Source of the DNA: Hymenobacter daecheongensis DSM 21074
Lineage (GTDB): Bacteria; Bacteroidota; Bacteroidia; Cytophagales; Hymenobacteraceae
Direction: 5' to 3'
Assembly: GCF_900141805.1 (NCBI RefSeq)
Contig: NZ_FQYN01000007.1
Span: forward strand, 62,001-126,000
Length of the DNA stretch: 64,000 bases
Shown here: positions 53,701 to 62,828 of the stretch, piece after piece
Layout of the letters: every line of letters begins with the position of its first letter
Numbering within the stretch: position 1 is the first letter of the stretch
Notes under the pieces: generated by a model
What the model was told of the DNA's origin: nothing
Seen by the model: the letters and a program-made list of their open reading frames with translations, nothing else
Database searches by the model: none
Made by a program: the position numbers and the translations under genes

Positions 53701-54227
53701 TCGGCGGCGGAGATGAGGCGGCCGATGCTGCGGGCGTCCTTTTCCTTGAGGTGGGTGACTTCGCCGTTCAGGTTCTGGCCGGTGGGGAAGTCGCAACGCT
53801 GGAGCAGGTCGTTGATCATGCCTTGCAGGCCCATGGCGCGGCCGGCGTCGGGGGAGTAGATCTGCTCGATGCCGTAGGCGTGCAGGTCCTCGATTTCGGT
53901 GGGCAGAATCACGCCGCCGCCGCCGCCGAACAAGCGGATGTGGCCCGCGCCCCGCTCCTTGAGCAGGTCGTGCATGTACTTGAAATACTCGTTGTGGCCG
54001 CCCTGGTAGCTGGTAATAGCAATGGCCTGGGCATCTTCCTGGATGGCGCAATCCACGATTTCCTGCACCGAGCGGTTGTGGCCCAGGTGAATCACTTCGG
54101 CGCCGCTGCTCTGAATGATGCGGCGCATGATGTTGATGGCGGCGTCGTGCCCATCGAAGAGGGCGGCAGCCGTGACGATGCGGATATGGTTTTTGGGCTT
54201 ATAAGGAGCAGCGGGAGCAGCTTGCAT
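50739..54227 (-). CDS. icmF: Fused isobutyryl-CoA mutase (IcmF), with an in-frame repeat insertion
   Basis: 1162 residues from ATG 54227. Order: B12-binding domain with [15 protein letters not shown] (Asp25-x-His27), a MeaB-like GTPase (P-loop [13 protein letters not shown] near 235), linker, and the methylmalonyl-CoA mutase-like catalytic barrel to the C-terminus ([19 protein letters not shown]). IcmF interconverts isobutyryl-CoA and n-butyryl-CoA using adenosylcobalamin, the GTPase acting as chaperone. Between B12 domain and GTPase, [20 protein letters not shown] and DNEQLTTK are encoded by a palindromic repeat (53575-53663). A TTG 54272 start is possible; ATG is preferred. Confidence 0.93.
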   Translation of the reverse strand: MQAAPAAPYKPKNHIRIVTAAALFDGHDAAINIMRRIIQSSGAEVIHLGHNRSVQEIVDCAIQEDAQAIAITSYQGGHNEYFKYMHDLLKERGAGHIRLFGGGGGVILPTEIEDLHAYGIEQIYSPDAGRAMGLQGMINDLLQRCDFPTGQNLNGEVTHLKEKDARSIGRLISAAENFPEEFEKVRKDLVASYQLSVVSEKGNQKSDLTTDNEQLTTKTPILGITGTGGAGKSSLVDELVRRFLMDFPEKTIAIISVDPSKRKTGGALLGDRIRMNSINSPRVYMRSLATRQSNLALSKYVQDAVDVVRAAEFDLIILETSGIGQSDTEIIEHSDASLYVMTPEYGAATQLEKIDMLDFADVIALNKFDKRGALDALRDVRKQYQRNHGHWDQPLDEMPVFGTIASQFNDPGMNRLYRAILSTVEAKTGVPFASQLATSKEDSEKIYIIPPHRTRYLSEIAETNRQYDQWVQKQADVAQQLYGIRQAVGAVQSLGNAAGGPGSGNGSHQPDAGALVAGLESTFEEVKLRLDGQNWKLLETWPQKVAAYKAPEFVFKVRDKEIRIQTHTTSLSNQQIPKVSLPRYTAWGDLLRWQLQENVPGEFPYTAGVFPFKREGEDPTRMFAGEGGPERTNRRFHYVSMGLPAKRLSTAFDSVTLYGEDPDHRPDIYGKIGNAGVSICCLDDAKKLYSGFNLANPSTSVSMTINGPAATLAAFFMNAAIDQQCELYIKEHGLEAETDAKINQLYADKGLARPRYQGELPAGNDGLGLMLLGVTGDQVLPADVYHTIKTRTLSQVRGTVQADILKEDQAQNTCIFSTEFALRLMGDVQEYFIKEKVRNFYSVSISGYHIAEAGANPLTQLALTLSNGFTFVEYYVSRGMSVNDFAPNLSFFFSNGIDPEYAVIGRVARRIWAKAMKLKYGADARSQMLKYHIQTSGRSLHAQEIDFNDIRTTLQALYAIYDNCNSLHTNAYDEAITTPTEESVRRAMAIQLIINRELGLAKNENPLQGSFIIEELTDLVEEAVLMEFDRITERGGVLGAMETMYQRGKIQEESMHYEMLKHTGEYPIIGVNTFLSSKGSPTVVPAEVIRATDEEKQYQIEMLNILHTRNADQTASRLKQLQQVAIANGNLFAELMETVKFCSLGQITNALFEVGGQYRRNM
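53575..53663. repeat. Palindromic repeat inserted in the icmF reading frame
   Basis: TTAGTTGTTAGTTGTTCGTT + GTCAGTTGTTAG and a near-complement (CTGACAACTGACAGCTGATA + ACTAGCAACTAA) around 25 bases. The insert adds about 29 codons without a stop, exactly at a domain boundary. Its translated product is the well-known low-complexity QLSVVS / TTDNEQLTT type found in several phyla. Confidence 0.85.
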
Positions 54228-54270
54228 AGCGCAGGGGAGTTGGGTGGAATTTGGGGTAGCGAAGGTACGC

Positions 54271-54299
54271 AAAAAGCCCCGGCGTGGTAGCGCCGGGGC
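54271..54299 (-). terminator. Intrinsic terminator (minus strand) upstream of icmF
   Basis: GCCCCGGCG/CGCCGGGGC stem with a six-base loop and an A-run at 54271-54275, giving TTTTT on minus. Confidence 0.75.
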
Positions 54300-54332
54300 G
54301 GGTTTGTTGCGTATTGCTGAAAAGTGGAGCCT

Positions 54333-54486
54333 GCCGTCGCTCGGCTGTGCCGAGTGACTCCCTGCGCCGGAGCGGCTGGGCCGCGAGCGTCCCGCGCCAG
54401 CTGGGTTAAGCGTTCAAAAGGCGCGGAGCAATTCGCAGCCTAGATGCTCGGCGCGTAGGGGGCACTCGGCACAGCCGAGCGACGGC
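54333..54486. repeat. Repeat family D, copy 2 (inverted pair)
   Basis: GCCGTCGCTCGGCTGTGCCG + AGTG and its complement around about 105 bases. Shares the CTCGGC-TGT-GCCGAG hairpin with 48345-48493. Confidence 0.88.
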
Positions 54487-54518
54487 AAGGGGCGGGGCGG
54501 CACCGTCGTTCGACGATT

Positions 54519-54589
54519 GGTGTCGCCCCGCTGGGGCTTTTTCCGGTTCTTCTTAGTTGTTTCTACCGATATGTCGCCCCGCTGGGGCT
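54519..54589. repeat. Repeat family B, half element
   Basis: Two same-strand units TGTCGCCCCGCTGGGGCT (54521 and 54572), the second preceded by TTCTACCGATA. It corresponds to the right half of the complete B elements; the left half is absent. Confidence 0.8.
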
Positions 54590-54694
54590 GGTGGTAGCTA
54601 GGGCGTGTCTGAAAAGGTCCAATGGTCCGGCAATAAGGGCAGCTTTCCGGGTGGCATGGGCCGCTGCGGAGGTGGCAAGGCTTCCGCTGGGGCC

Positions 54695-54904
54695 GTCATG
54701 GCACTTGATAGGGGTGACATGGCCTTCGCACGGGGTGTCATGCCACTGAATGAGCGTGACATGGCTCTCGCAAGACGTGACATGCCATTGAACGGAGGTG
54801 ACATGGCACCGTGCGAGCGTGACATGGCACTGAGAAGGGGTGACATGGCACCGTGCGAGCGTGACATGCCACTGTGCGGGGCTGACATGCCGTGCTATTC
54901 GGGT
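54695..54904. repeat. 21-bp minisatellite 2, ten units
   Basis: Ten head-to-tail units of exactly 21 bp. The first nine bases (GACATGGCA, or GACATGCCA, GTCATG) are almost constant, the next nine variable, and the last three are mostly GGT or CGT. Two unit types (GACATGGCACCGTGCGAGCG + T) recur identically, others differ, so units have been shuffled. The sequence is unrelated to minisatellite 1, but unit length and constant/variable plan are the same. Both strands show open frames with no plausible start; the rest of 54300-54939 is repeats D2 and B3. Confidence 0.88.
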
Positions 54905-54939
54905 GACAGGCGGTAATAGGCCGCGCTGAACCGTTCCGG

Positions 54940-55551
54940 CTACCGCAGCTCGGCCAGCCGCAGCCGCAACCCCGGCAACACCGTTTCGCCAGACAGTTCG
55001 TTATCGAAGCCCTGCACGGTTTCGGGCTCCGGCTGGCCAGGGCGGTAGAGGTAGGCTGTTTCGGTTTCCGGCACCAGCAGCCAGGCCAGCTGCGCTCCAT
55101 TGCGGAGCCAGTCGAGCATCTTGGCCTGCAGGGTTTTAGTGGAATCAGAAGCAGATTTCAATTCGACCACAAACTCCGGGCACACCGGCGCGAATTTATC
55201 CTGTTGCTCGGCCGTCAGCGCATTCCATTTGGCCGCCGAAACCCAGGAAGCATCCGGTGACAGGACGGAACCGTCGGGGAGGGTGAAGCCGGTGTTGGAG
55301 TCGAAAACTTCGCCCAGATGGGAATGGGTGCTAAACCAGAGGTATAGTTGGCCGTTCAGGCGGGCGTTGCGTTTGCCGGAGCGGCTGCCGGTGGGCGACA
55401 TAATCAGGATTTCGTGGGTGGCCGTGCGCTCAATGCGCAGGTCGGCATGCTGCTGACAGAAGCTGAAGAACTCGTCGTCCGTCATTTCCGCCAGGTGCGG
55501 ACCGCTTAGCCGGAGCGGGGTCAGATCAGGCAGTTCCAGATGCATCTTCAT
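54940..55551 (-). CDS. Uma2-family PD-(D/E)xK putative nuclease
   Basis: 203 residues of the Uma2/DUF820 family: SGPHLAEMTDDEFFSFCQQH, the strand LSPDASWVSAAKW (metal Asp), CPEFVVELKSASDS (Glu-x-Lys) and LLVPETETAYLYRPG. The family has a restriction-endonuclease fold, is expanded in cyanobacteria and found in Bacteroidota, and has no assigned target. Start ATG 55551. Between minisatellite 2 and katE. Confidence 0.85.
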   Translation of the reverse strand: MKMHLELPDLTPLRLSGPHLAEMTDDEFFSFCQQHADLRIERTATHEILIMSPTGSRSGKRNARLNGQLYLWFSTHSHLGEVFDSNTGFTLPDGSVLSPDASWVSAAKWNALTAEQQDKFAPVCPEFVVELKSASDSTKTLQAKMLDWLRNGAQLAWLLVPETETAYLYRPGQPEPETVQGFDNELSGETVLPGLRLRLAELR

Positions 55552-55621
55552 AAGGTGAAGCTAAGGAATAAGAGGCACAATATGGCAGAGCTGCCGTTGC
55601 ACGAGGTTGGCCCACAGTACC

Positions 55622-55654
55622 AAAAAAAGCCCCGATACAGTGTATCAGGGCTTT
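55622..55654. terminator. Intrinsic terminator
   Basis: AAAGCCC(C)GATACA pairs with TGTATC(A)GGGCTTT; A-run on the left serves the minus-strand katE gene. Confidence 0.8.
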
Positions 55655-55689
55655 GATTTTCTGGGCGGAAAAAGCCGCCTAAGACTACA

Positions 55690-57864
55690 CTACACTTTCG
55701 GCTCTGCCTTCAGCTCGCGGCTCCAGAAGCGGCCCGTGGCCAGATCCTGCACAAACTTATCGGCTCCGTCGCCGACACTCACGCCGTCGCCGCTCAGGAT
55801 GTCCTTGGCGCCGCCGTAGGCCGCGGCGCTCAGCAGCGCTTTGCCGGCCGGGGCCGCGCCTACGGGCTTGCAGTGGCGGTAGGCTTCATTCACGAAATGC
55901 AGCGCGTCGTGCTGCTGCAGGAGGGCCTGCACGCTTTGCTCGCCACCGGCCACGTACACGCCATCGAAGAGGACGGAGGCGGTAGTTTGCAGGCTGAAAT
56001 CAATGCGCAGGGCCTCGCCGCCGCTGGTGCGCAGGTGGCCCAGATGCGGAGCCACCAGCTTGGCCGTGGCTCCGCCGGCTTCCAGCGCCTTTTTGAGCGC
56101 CGCAATGGAGGCAGCATCGGCCCCATCGGCAGCCAGAATAGCTACCTGCTTGGTTGCGATGCTCTTTTTGGCGTTCAGCGGGTGGTTTTCGATGCTCAGC
56201 GCCGCCGATTTCGGCTCGTTGCCGGTAGCGGGCTTCGACTGATGCGCCGCCACGTCGGCATCGGCCCCGAGCCCGTAGTTGAGCTGCACGCCCTCGGCCG
56301 AAGGCACTTCCAGGCCCAGCCCTTTGGCTACGCGGCTGGCCAGCTCATCGGCCACCAGGGAGAGCTGCAGCAGCATGCGCTTCCGCACCGATTCGGCTTC
56401 CACCTTGCCCAGCTCGAAGCGCAGGGCTTTGATGATGTGGACTTTCTCAATCTCGGCCTGGCTGTTCCAGAACAGGCGGGCCTGCGAGTAATGATCGACG
56501 AAGCTCTTGCTGCGGGCCCGTACTTTGTGCGCCTCCACGCGCTCATTGTGGCTCACAAAGCCGCCTTCGGCCTGCTTGGCCTGCCGGGGCGCGTTGTCGT
56601 GGAGCAGGTTGGGGCCATAGCTAAACTTGCCCACGTTGATCTGCTGGCGCATGTGGCCGTCGCGCTGGTTGTTGTGGATAGGCGCGATGGAGCGGTTGAT
56701 CGGAATTTCGTGGAAATTCGGGCTGCCCAGGCGCGTGAGCTGGGTATCGGTGTAGGAAAACAGCCGGCCCTGCAGCAGCGGGTCGTTGGTGAAATCGATG
56801 CCGGGCACGATGTGGCCGGGGTGGAAGGCCACCTGCTCGGTTTCGGCGAAGTAGTTGTCGGGGTTGCGGTTCAGCACCATCCGGCCGATAATGGTGACGG
56901 GCACCAGCTCCTCGGGAATGACCTTGGTGGCGTCGAGCAGGTCGAAATCGAACTTGAACTCGTCCTCTTCCTCCACCACCTGCACGCCCAATTCCCACTC
57001 GGGAAAGTTGCCGGCCTCGATGTTTTCCCACAGGTCGCGGCGGTGGAAGTCGGGGTCTTTGCCCGAAATCTGCAGCGCCTCGTCCCACACCACCGACTTG
57101 ATGCCCAGCTTGGGCTTCCAGTGAAATTTCACGAAGCGCGACTTACCCTGCGCGTCAATCAGCCGCCAGGTGTGCACGTTGAAGCCCTCCATCATGCGCA
57201 GATTGCGCGGAATGGCCCGGTCCGACATCGTCCACAAAACCATGTGCATCGACTCCGGATTGGCCGAAATGAAGTCCCAGAAGGTGTTGTGAGCCGAGGC
57301 CGCCTGCGGAATCTCATTGTGCGGCTCGGGCTTCACGGCATGGATCAGGTCCGGAAACTTGATGGCATCCTGAATGAAAAACACCGGAATGTTATTCCCC
57401 ACGAAGTCGTAAATGCCTTCCTGGGTGTAGAATTTCACCGCGAAGCCACGCACGTCGCGGGCCATATCGGTGGAGCCGCGGAAGCCGGCTACGGTGCTGA
57501 AGCGGGTGAAAATGGGCGTTTGCACGCCCGGCTGCAGGAAGGCGGCTTTGGAGTACTGGCTGGCGTTGTCGTAGGCTTCAAAGTAGCCGTGGGCCGCCAC
57601 GCCGCGGGCGTGCACCACGCGCTCCGGAATCCGCTCGTGGTCGAAGTGCGTGATTTTCTCCCGCAGCAGAAAGTCTTCCAGCAGCGTGGGGCCCCGCTCG
57701 CCGGCCTTCAGCGAGTTCTGGTCGTCGTTGACGCGCAGGCCCTGGTTGGAGGTCAGCAGCTGGCCGGTGCTGTCTTCGCGGTTCTGGTTTAGCTCGTCCA
57801 GCTTGGCGTTGGTGGCAGGCGGCGCAGGGGCGGAGTTCTGGTTGGATTTGGGTGATTTGGCCAT
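55690..57864 (-). CDS. katE: Large-subunit catalase (HPII type)
   Basis: 724 residues: disordered N-terminal 60, catalase core with [17 protein letters not shown] (catalytic His), [27 protein letters not shown] [14 protein letters not shown] and the heme region [16 protein letters not shown], then a C-terminal flavodoxin/DJ-1-like domain (about 585-724: [20 protein letters not shown]) that only large catalases have. It breaks down H2O2 in the cytoplasm. ATG 57864 is chosen over the extension to 57960. Monocistronic. Confidence 0.96.
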   Translation of the reverse strand: MAKSPKSNQNSAPAPPATNAKLDELNQNREDSTGQLLTSNQGLRVNDDQNSLKAGERGPTLLEDFLLREKITHFDHERIPERVVHARGVAAHGYFEAYDNASQYSKAAFLQPGVQTPIFTRFSTVAGFRGSTDMARDVRGFAVKFYTQEGIYDFVGNNIPVFFIQDAIKFPDLIHAVKPEPHNEIPQAASAHNTFWDFISANPESMHMVLWTMSDRAIPRNLRMMEGFNVHTWRLIDAQGKSRFVKFHWKPKLGIKSVVWDEALQISGKDPDFHRRDLWENIEAGNFPEWELGVQVVEEEDEFKFDFDLLDATKVIPEELVPVTIIGRMVLNRNPDNYFAETEQVAFHPGHIVPGIDFTNDPLLQGRLFSYTDTQLTRLGSPNFHEIPINRSIAPIHNNQRDGHMRQQINVGKFSYGPNLLHDNAPRQAKQAEGGFVSHNERVEAHKVRARSKSFVDHYSQARLFWNSQAEIEKVHIIKALRFELGKVEAESVRKRMLLQLSLVADELASRVAKGLGLEVPSAEGVQLNYGLGADADVAAHQSKPATGNEPKSAALSIENHPLNAKKSIATKQVAILAADGADAASIAALKKALEAGGATAKLVAPHLGHLRTSGGEALRIDFSLQTTASVLFDGVYVAGGEQSVQALLQQHDALHFVNEAYRHCKPVGAAPAGKALLSAAAYGGAKDILSGDGVSVGDGADKFVQDLATGRFWSRELKAEPKV

Positions 57865-58005
57865 GAGAGCAGGATAATGGAGTAAATGCCGGGCAAAAGG
57901 AAAGACAGGGGAAATAAGGAGCAGGAAAGTCCCTCCAAAGCCCAAAGGCTGGCCTTGCATACGCGCCCGCGCGGTCTTCGTTGGAGTGGAGCCTGCCAGA
58001 AAACC

Positions 58006-58040
58006 AACGGCCGGACCACCCCTTTGGTGACCCGGCCGTT
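58006..58040 (-). terminator. Hairpin after the 58063 gene
   Basis: AACGGCCGG and CACC pair with GGTG and CCGGCCGTT; on the minus strand it is followed by GGTTTTCT, a weak T-run. Confidence 0.6.
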
Positions 58041-58062
58041 AGCAGACAGCGCGATAAGCAGG

Positions 58063-58902
58063 CTAAAAATGCCGCCCCGTGGCCAGAAGCAGCCACCACC
58101 CCAGGGCAACGGCTCCGGTCAGGGCCAGCAGTCCCCAGGCAGTTTTGGTCTTTTGCGGAAATTCCACGGTAAACTCAAACAGCTCGTTGGCGCAGGCCAG
58201 GCTCAACGGCAGCAGCAGCAGGCCCATCGTCAGAAAGTGCAGGCGCTCATTCAGGCTCAGGTCAGGATATTTGAGCAGTGCCAGCAGCGCACTGCCGGCC
58301 ATCCAGGGTATCAATATCGTGGCCACAATCAGCTTGCGGCGGTTTGGATACTGCATCAGGGTTATCGAGTCGTGGGTTTGCAGAAAGCCCACCGCCGCCA
58401 CGTAGCCCACCACCATCTGCAGCAGCCCGCACAGCACGGCCACCACTACATTCGGAGTATTGCCGGCCAGAAACAGCCAGCTGGGCACGTACCAGACCCC
58501 CGATTCCGTAAACGTGTCGCCGACCATTGCGCCCAGCACCTGGTTGCAGGCATGAAAGGCTACCCACACCAGCAGCAGCTTGCGCAGGCCGCGCTTGCCC
58601 CGTTCCCGCTTCCAGAACCAGAGCCCGGCCCCAATGGCCACCACCGCGCACACGGCCGGCCCCACGCCATACACGGCCAGCACGGCCGTACGCCACCATT
58701 CCGGGTCGCTGATACTAAATTTGATACTGCTCACGCCCCACACGCCCGGAATGCTTAGCCGCACGGCCATAGCCACCGTGCTGAGCTGGTGCAGGCCATT
58801 GATCAGCAGGTAGGCCAGCAGGTAAATAACGGTGCTGTTCAGGGCCGTTATAGTAGTTTTGGTGGTAGCGCTGGACGTAGCAACAGAAGCCGGAGCGGAC
58901 AT
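58063..58902 (-). CDS. Polytopic membrane protein of unknown function
   Basis: 279 residues with seven or eight hydrophobic helices, charged loops KRERGKRGLRK and QYPNRRKL on one side and FHACNQVLGAMVGDTF / TEFVEFPQKT-like ELFEFTVEFPQKT on the other. No catalytic motif I recognise; the pattern HQLSTVAM / FHACNQ / HDS with conserved His in membrane helices could bind metal. ATG 58902. Divergent from lepA. Confidence 0.65.
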   Translation of the reverse strand: MSAPASVATSSATTKTTITALNSTVIYLLAYLLINGLHQLSTVAMAVRLSIPGVWGVSSIKFSISDPEWWRTAVLAVYGVGPAVCAVVAIGAGLWFWKRERGKRGLRKLLLVWVAFHACNQVLGAMVGDTFTESGVWYVPSWLFLAGNTPNVVVAVLCGLLQMVVGYVAAVGFLQTHDSITLMQYPNRRKLIVATILIPWMAGSALLALLKYPDLSLNERLHFLTMGLLLLPLSLACANELFEFTVEFPQKTKTAWGLLALTGAVALGWWLLLATGRHF

Positions 58903-59008
58903 AATAAGGAGTTAAACAGGACTTGCGGGGGCCAAAAATAAGGAGTCTGCTCCTGACTTCCAGCGGGCGGAGTGAGGTGCTGAAATAGCATTTGCGGGCG
59001 GTTTTGCC

Positions 59009-59016
59009 TACCTTTG
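59009..59016 (+). promoter_or_regulatory. -7 box before lepA
   Basis: TACCTTTG, an exact TANNTTTG match, 21 bases before the GTG start. A TTTG at 58991-58994 is only 14 bases upstream, shorter than the usual spacer. Confidence 0.4.
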
Positions 59017-59036
59017 AGTTCGAAAACACGCCACTA

Positions 59037-60824
<1,788 letters not shown>

Positions 60825-60830
60825 TTGCAG

Positions 60831-60859
60831 AAACGCGGCCCCCGAGCCGCGTTTTTTTT
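60831..60859 (+). terminator. Intrinsic terminator
   Basis: AAACGCGGC pairs with GCCGCGTTT around CCCCGA, followed by TTTTTTT, seven bases after the lepA stop. Confidence 0.9.
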
Positions 60860-60923
60860 GCGCCAACATTCTTTTTCACCTCATGCAATCCTTGCAAAAG
60901 CTCTGTGTGACTAATTTAATACC

Positions 60924-61103
60924 ATGACAAACAAGCTCACCCAGGATTGTACGACCGAAATGCAGCTGGAAAAAATCCGCCGCGGCCAGGAACTCAAGTT
61001 TCGGTGGCGCGACGATTGGCCCGAGATGGAGAAGAACATTCTGCAGTCCGGCCGCGAAGCCATTGCCCAGCACGAACAAACCCAGAAAACCAACCAGGAA
61101 TAG
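60924..61103 (+). CDS. Small hydrophilic protein of unknown function
   Basis: 59 residues: ATG 60924 to TAG 61101. Starts [20 protein letters not shown]; charged, probably helical, with a [12 protein letters not shown] segment. Third-position GC use matches neighbours. Its stop is eight bases before the folD start, so it is likely co-transcribed with folD. No family recognised. Confidence 0.6.
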   Translation: MTNKLTQDCTTEMQLEKIRRGQELKFRWRDDWPEMEKNILQSGREAIAQHEQTQKTNQE

Positions 61104-61110
61104 TCCGCCT

Positions 61111-62031
61111 ATGCCGATGACCCCCACTTCCGAAGCCCCCGCGACCTACCGCCTCATCGACGGCAAGCAGACCGCCGAAGACATCAAAGTGGAAATTGCC
61201 GCCGAAGTAGTCCAGCGCAAAGCCGCTGGCCAAAAGCCCCCACACCTGGCTGCCATCCTCGTCGGCCACGACGGGGGCTCCGAAACCTACGTGCGCAACA
61301 AGGTGCTGGCCTGCGAGCGGGTGGGCTTCGAGAGCACGCTGCTGCGCTACGAAGACACCATCACCGAAGCCGAGCTATTGGCCAAGGTAGACGAGCTGAA
61401 CCAGGACGAGCAGATTGACGGCTTCATCGTGCAACTGCCCCTGCCTAAGCACATCGACCCTAACAAGGTCATTGAGGCGATTCGGCCGGAGAAGGACGTG
61501 GATGGGTTTCACCCGATGAACATCGGGCGGATGGTGGCCGGCCTGCCGGCGCTGCTGCCCGCCACACCCTCGGGCATCGTGGAGCTGCTGCGCCGCTATG
61601 AGTTGGTGACGGACGGTAAGCACTGCGTGGTTATCGGGCGGAGCAACATTGTTGGTACGCCGGTTAGCATCTTGCTGGCTAAGAACTTGGAGCCTGGTAA
61701 CTGCACCGTAACTTTATGCCACTCCCGCACTCAGAACCTGGCCGAAATAACCCGCACGGCCGACATCTTGGTAGCGGCCATCGGCCGGCCCGGCTTCGTG
61801 ACGGCCGATATGGTAAGCCCTGGTGCAGTGGTTATCGACGTGGGCACCACCCGCGTCGAGGATGCCACCAAGAAGGCCGGCTGGGCCCTGCGCGGTGACG
61901 TGAGCTTTGAGGACGTAGCCCCCAAGGCCAGCTATATCACGCCCGTGCCCGGCGGCGTGGGCCCCATGACCATTGCCATGCTGCTGCTCAACACGCTACG
62001 GGCGGCCAAGGGCGAAATCTACCCGCGCTAG
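61111..62031 (+). CDS. folD: Bifunctional methylenetetrahydrofolate dehydrogenase/cyclohydrolase
   Basis: 306 residues from ATG 61111 (ATG 61117 also possible). [14 protein letters not shown] with catalytic Lys, [13 protein letters not shown], the nucleotide-binding [17 protein letters not shown] and the C-terminal [14 protein letters not shown] are all present. It converts 5,10-methylene-THF to 10-formyl-THF with NADP in one-carbon metabolism, for purine and fMet-tRNA synthesis. Confidence 0.97.
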   Translation: MPMTPTSEAPATYRLIDGKQTAEDIKVEIAAEVVQRKAAGQKPPHLAAILVGHDGGSETYVRNKVLACERVGFESTLLRYEDTITEAELLAKVDELNQDEQIDGFIVQLPLPKHIDPNKVIEAIRPEKDVDGFHPMNIGRMVAGLPALLPATPSGIVELLRRYELVTDGKHCVVIGRSNIVGTPVSILLAKNLEPGNCTVTLCHSRTQNLAEITRTADILVAAIGRPGFVTADMVSPGAVVIDVGTTRVEDATKKAGWALRGDVSFEDVAPKASYITPVPGGVGPMTIAMLLLNTLRAAKGEIYPR

Positions 62032-62054
62032 CCTGGAGTTATTCCCCGCCAACC

Positions 62055-62085
62055 TTTTAAACCTGCGCGGGTTGTCGTAATTTTG
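62055..62085 (+). promoter_or_regulatory. Bacteroidota-type promoter for queE
   Basis: TAATTTTG at 62078-62085 matches TANNTTTG exactly; CTTTTA near 62054 is at -33 distance. Transcription would begin near 62091, at the foot of the hairpin described next. Confidence 0.45.
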
Positions 62086-62087
62086 AG

Positions 62088-62147
62088 GTCCGGTTTCCGC
62101 AACCGGCTGGGGTGCTTCGGCAGCCGGGCCGGTTGCGGAAATCGGAC
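62088..62147 (+). promoter_or_regulatory. Long hairpin in the queE leader
   Basis: GTCCGGTTTCCGCAACCGGC + TG pairs with CAGCCGG and CCGGTTGCGGAAATCGGAC; the loop contains GCTTCGGC. One mismatch in over 25 pairs. It is followed by TTACCTTTTTCCT, so it could act as an attenuator, or as a stable 5' mRNA end. It has none of the preQ1 riboswitch loop sequences. Confidence 0.6.
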
Positions 62148-62193
62148 TTACCTTTTTCCTCTCGTTTTGCTGCACGTACTTCCCGTTACGTCG

Positions 62194-62817
62194 GTGCCCC
62201 TGGCCGCAGAGCCGGCGGTGGCCGCGCTGCCCCTCATGGAGCAGTTCTACACCATTCAGGGCGAAGGCTATAATACGGGCCGCGCCGCCTACTTCCTGCG
62301 CCTCGGCGGCTGCGACGTGGGCTGCGTGTGGTGCGATGTGAAGGAATCGTGGGACGCGGCGGCCCACCCGCGCGTGGCCATTGCCGATATGGTGGCCGCC
62401 GTGGTGCAGCATCCCGGCCGCAACGTGGTGATTACGGGCGGTGAGCCGCTGATGCACGACCTGACCGACCTGACGGCCGCCCTGCACGCGGCTGGCTGCC
62501 AGAACTGGATTGAAACCTCCGGCGCGTATCCGCTCAGCGGGGCCTGGGACTGGATCTGCGTATCGCCCAAGAAGTTCAAAGCCCCGCTGCCCGACGTACT
62601 GCGGCAGGCCCACGAGCTGAAAATTATCGTCTTCAACCAGAGTGATTTTAAGTGGGCTGAGGAGCACGCCGCTCAAGTGGGCGGGCACACGCGCCTGTAC
62701 CTGCAGCCCGAATGGAGCCGCGCCGCCCAAATGACCCCACTCATAGTGGATTACGTGAAAAAAAATCCGCGCTGGCAGGTGTCATTGCAGACGCATAAAT
62801 ACCTCGATATTCCGTAG
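62194..62817 (+). CDS. queE: 7-carboxy-7-deazaguanine synthase
   Basis: 207 residues from GTG 62194: LMEQFYTIQGEGYNTGRAAY, the radical-SAM cysteines in LGGCDVGCVWCD (C-x3-C-x2-C), NVVITGGEPLMHD and CVSPKKFKAP are typical of QueE. It makes the 7-deazaguanine ring in the queuosine pathway from 6-carboxytetrahydropterin. The GTG is chosen over TTG 62167 and ATG 62236: it gives the usual 14-residue lead before LPLMEQF. Confidence 0.92.
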   Translation: MPLAAEPAVAALPLMEQFYTIQGEGYNTGRAAYFLRLGGCDVGCVWCDVKESWDAAAHPRVAIADMVAAVVQHPGRNVVITGGEPLMHDLTDLTAALHAAGCQNWIETSGAYPLSGAWDWICVSPKKFKAPLPDVLRQAHELKIIVFNQSDFKWAEEHAAQVGGHTRLYLQPEWSRAAQMTPLIVDYVKKNPRWQVSLQTHKYLDIP

Positions 62818-62828
62818 CTTCCGGCCCT

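Noticed and set aside
54695..54904. CRISPR array
   Set aside because: Unit is 21 bp with a 9-12 bp variable part and recurring variants; CRISPR repeats and spacers are each 20-50 bp and no cas genes are present.
54598..54916. Repeat-peptide frames on both strands over minisatellite 2
   Set aside because: Both strands are open because the unit is a multiple of three; neither has a credible start or composition.
55873..57792. 639-residue + strand frame inside katE
   Set aside because: Shadow of the catalase gene on the other strand.
62088..62147. preQ1 riboswitch before queE
   Set aside because: The compact preQ1 pseudoknot sequences are absent; only a long simple hairpin is present.
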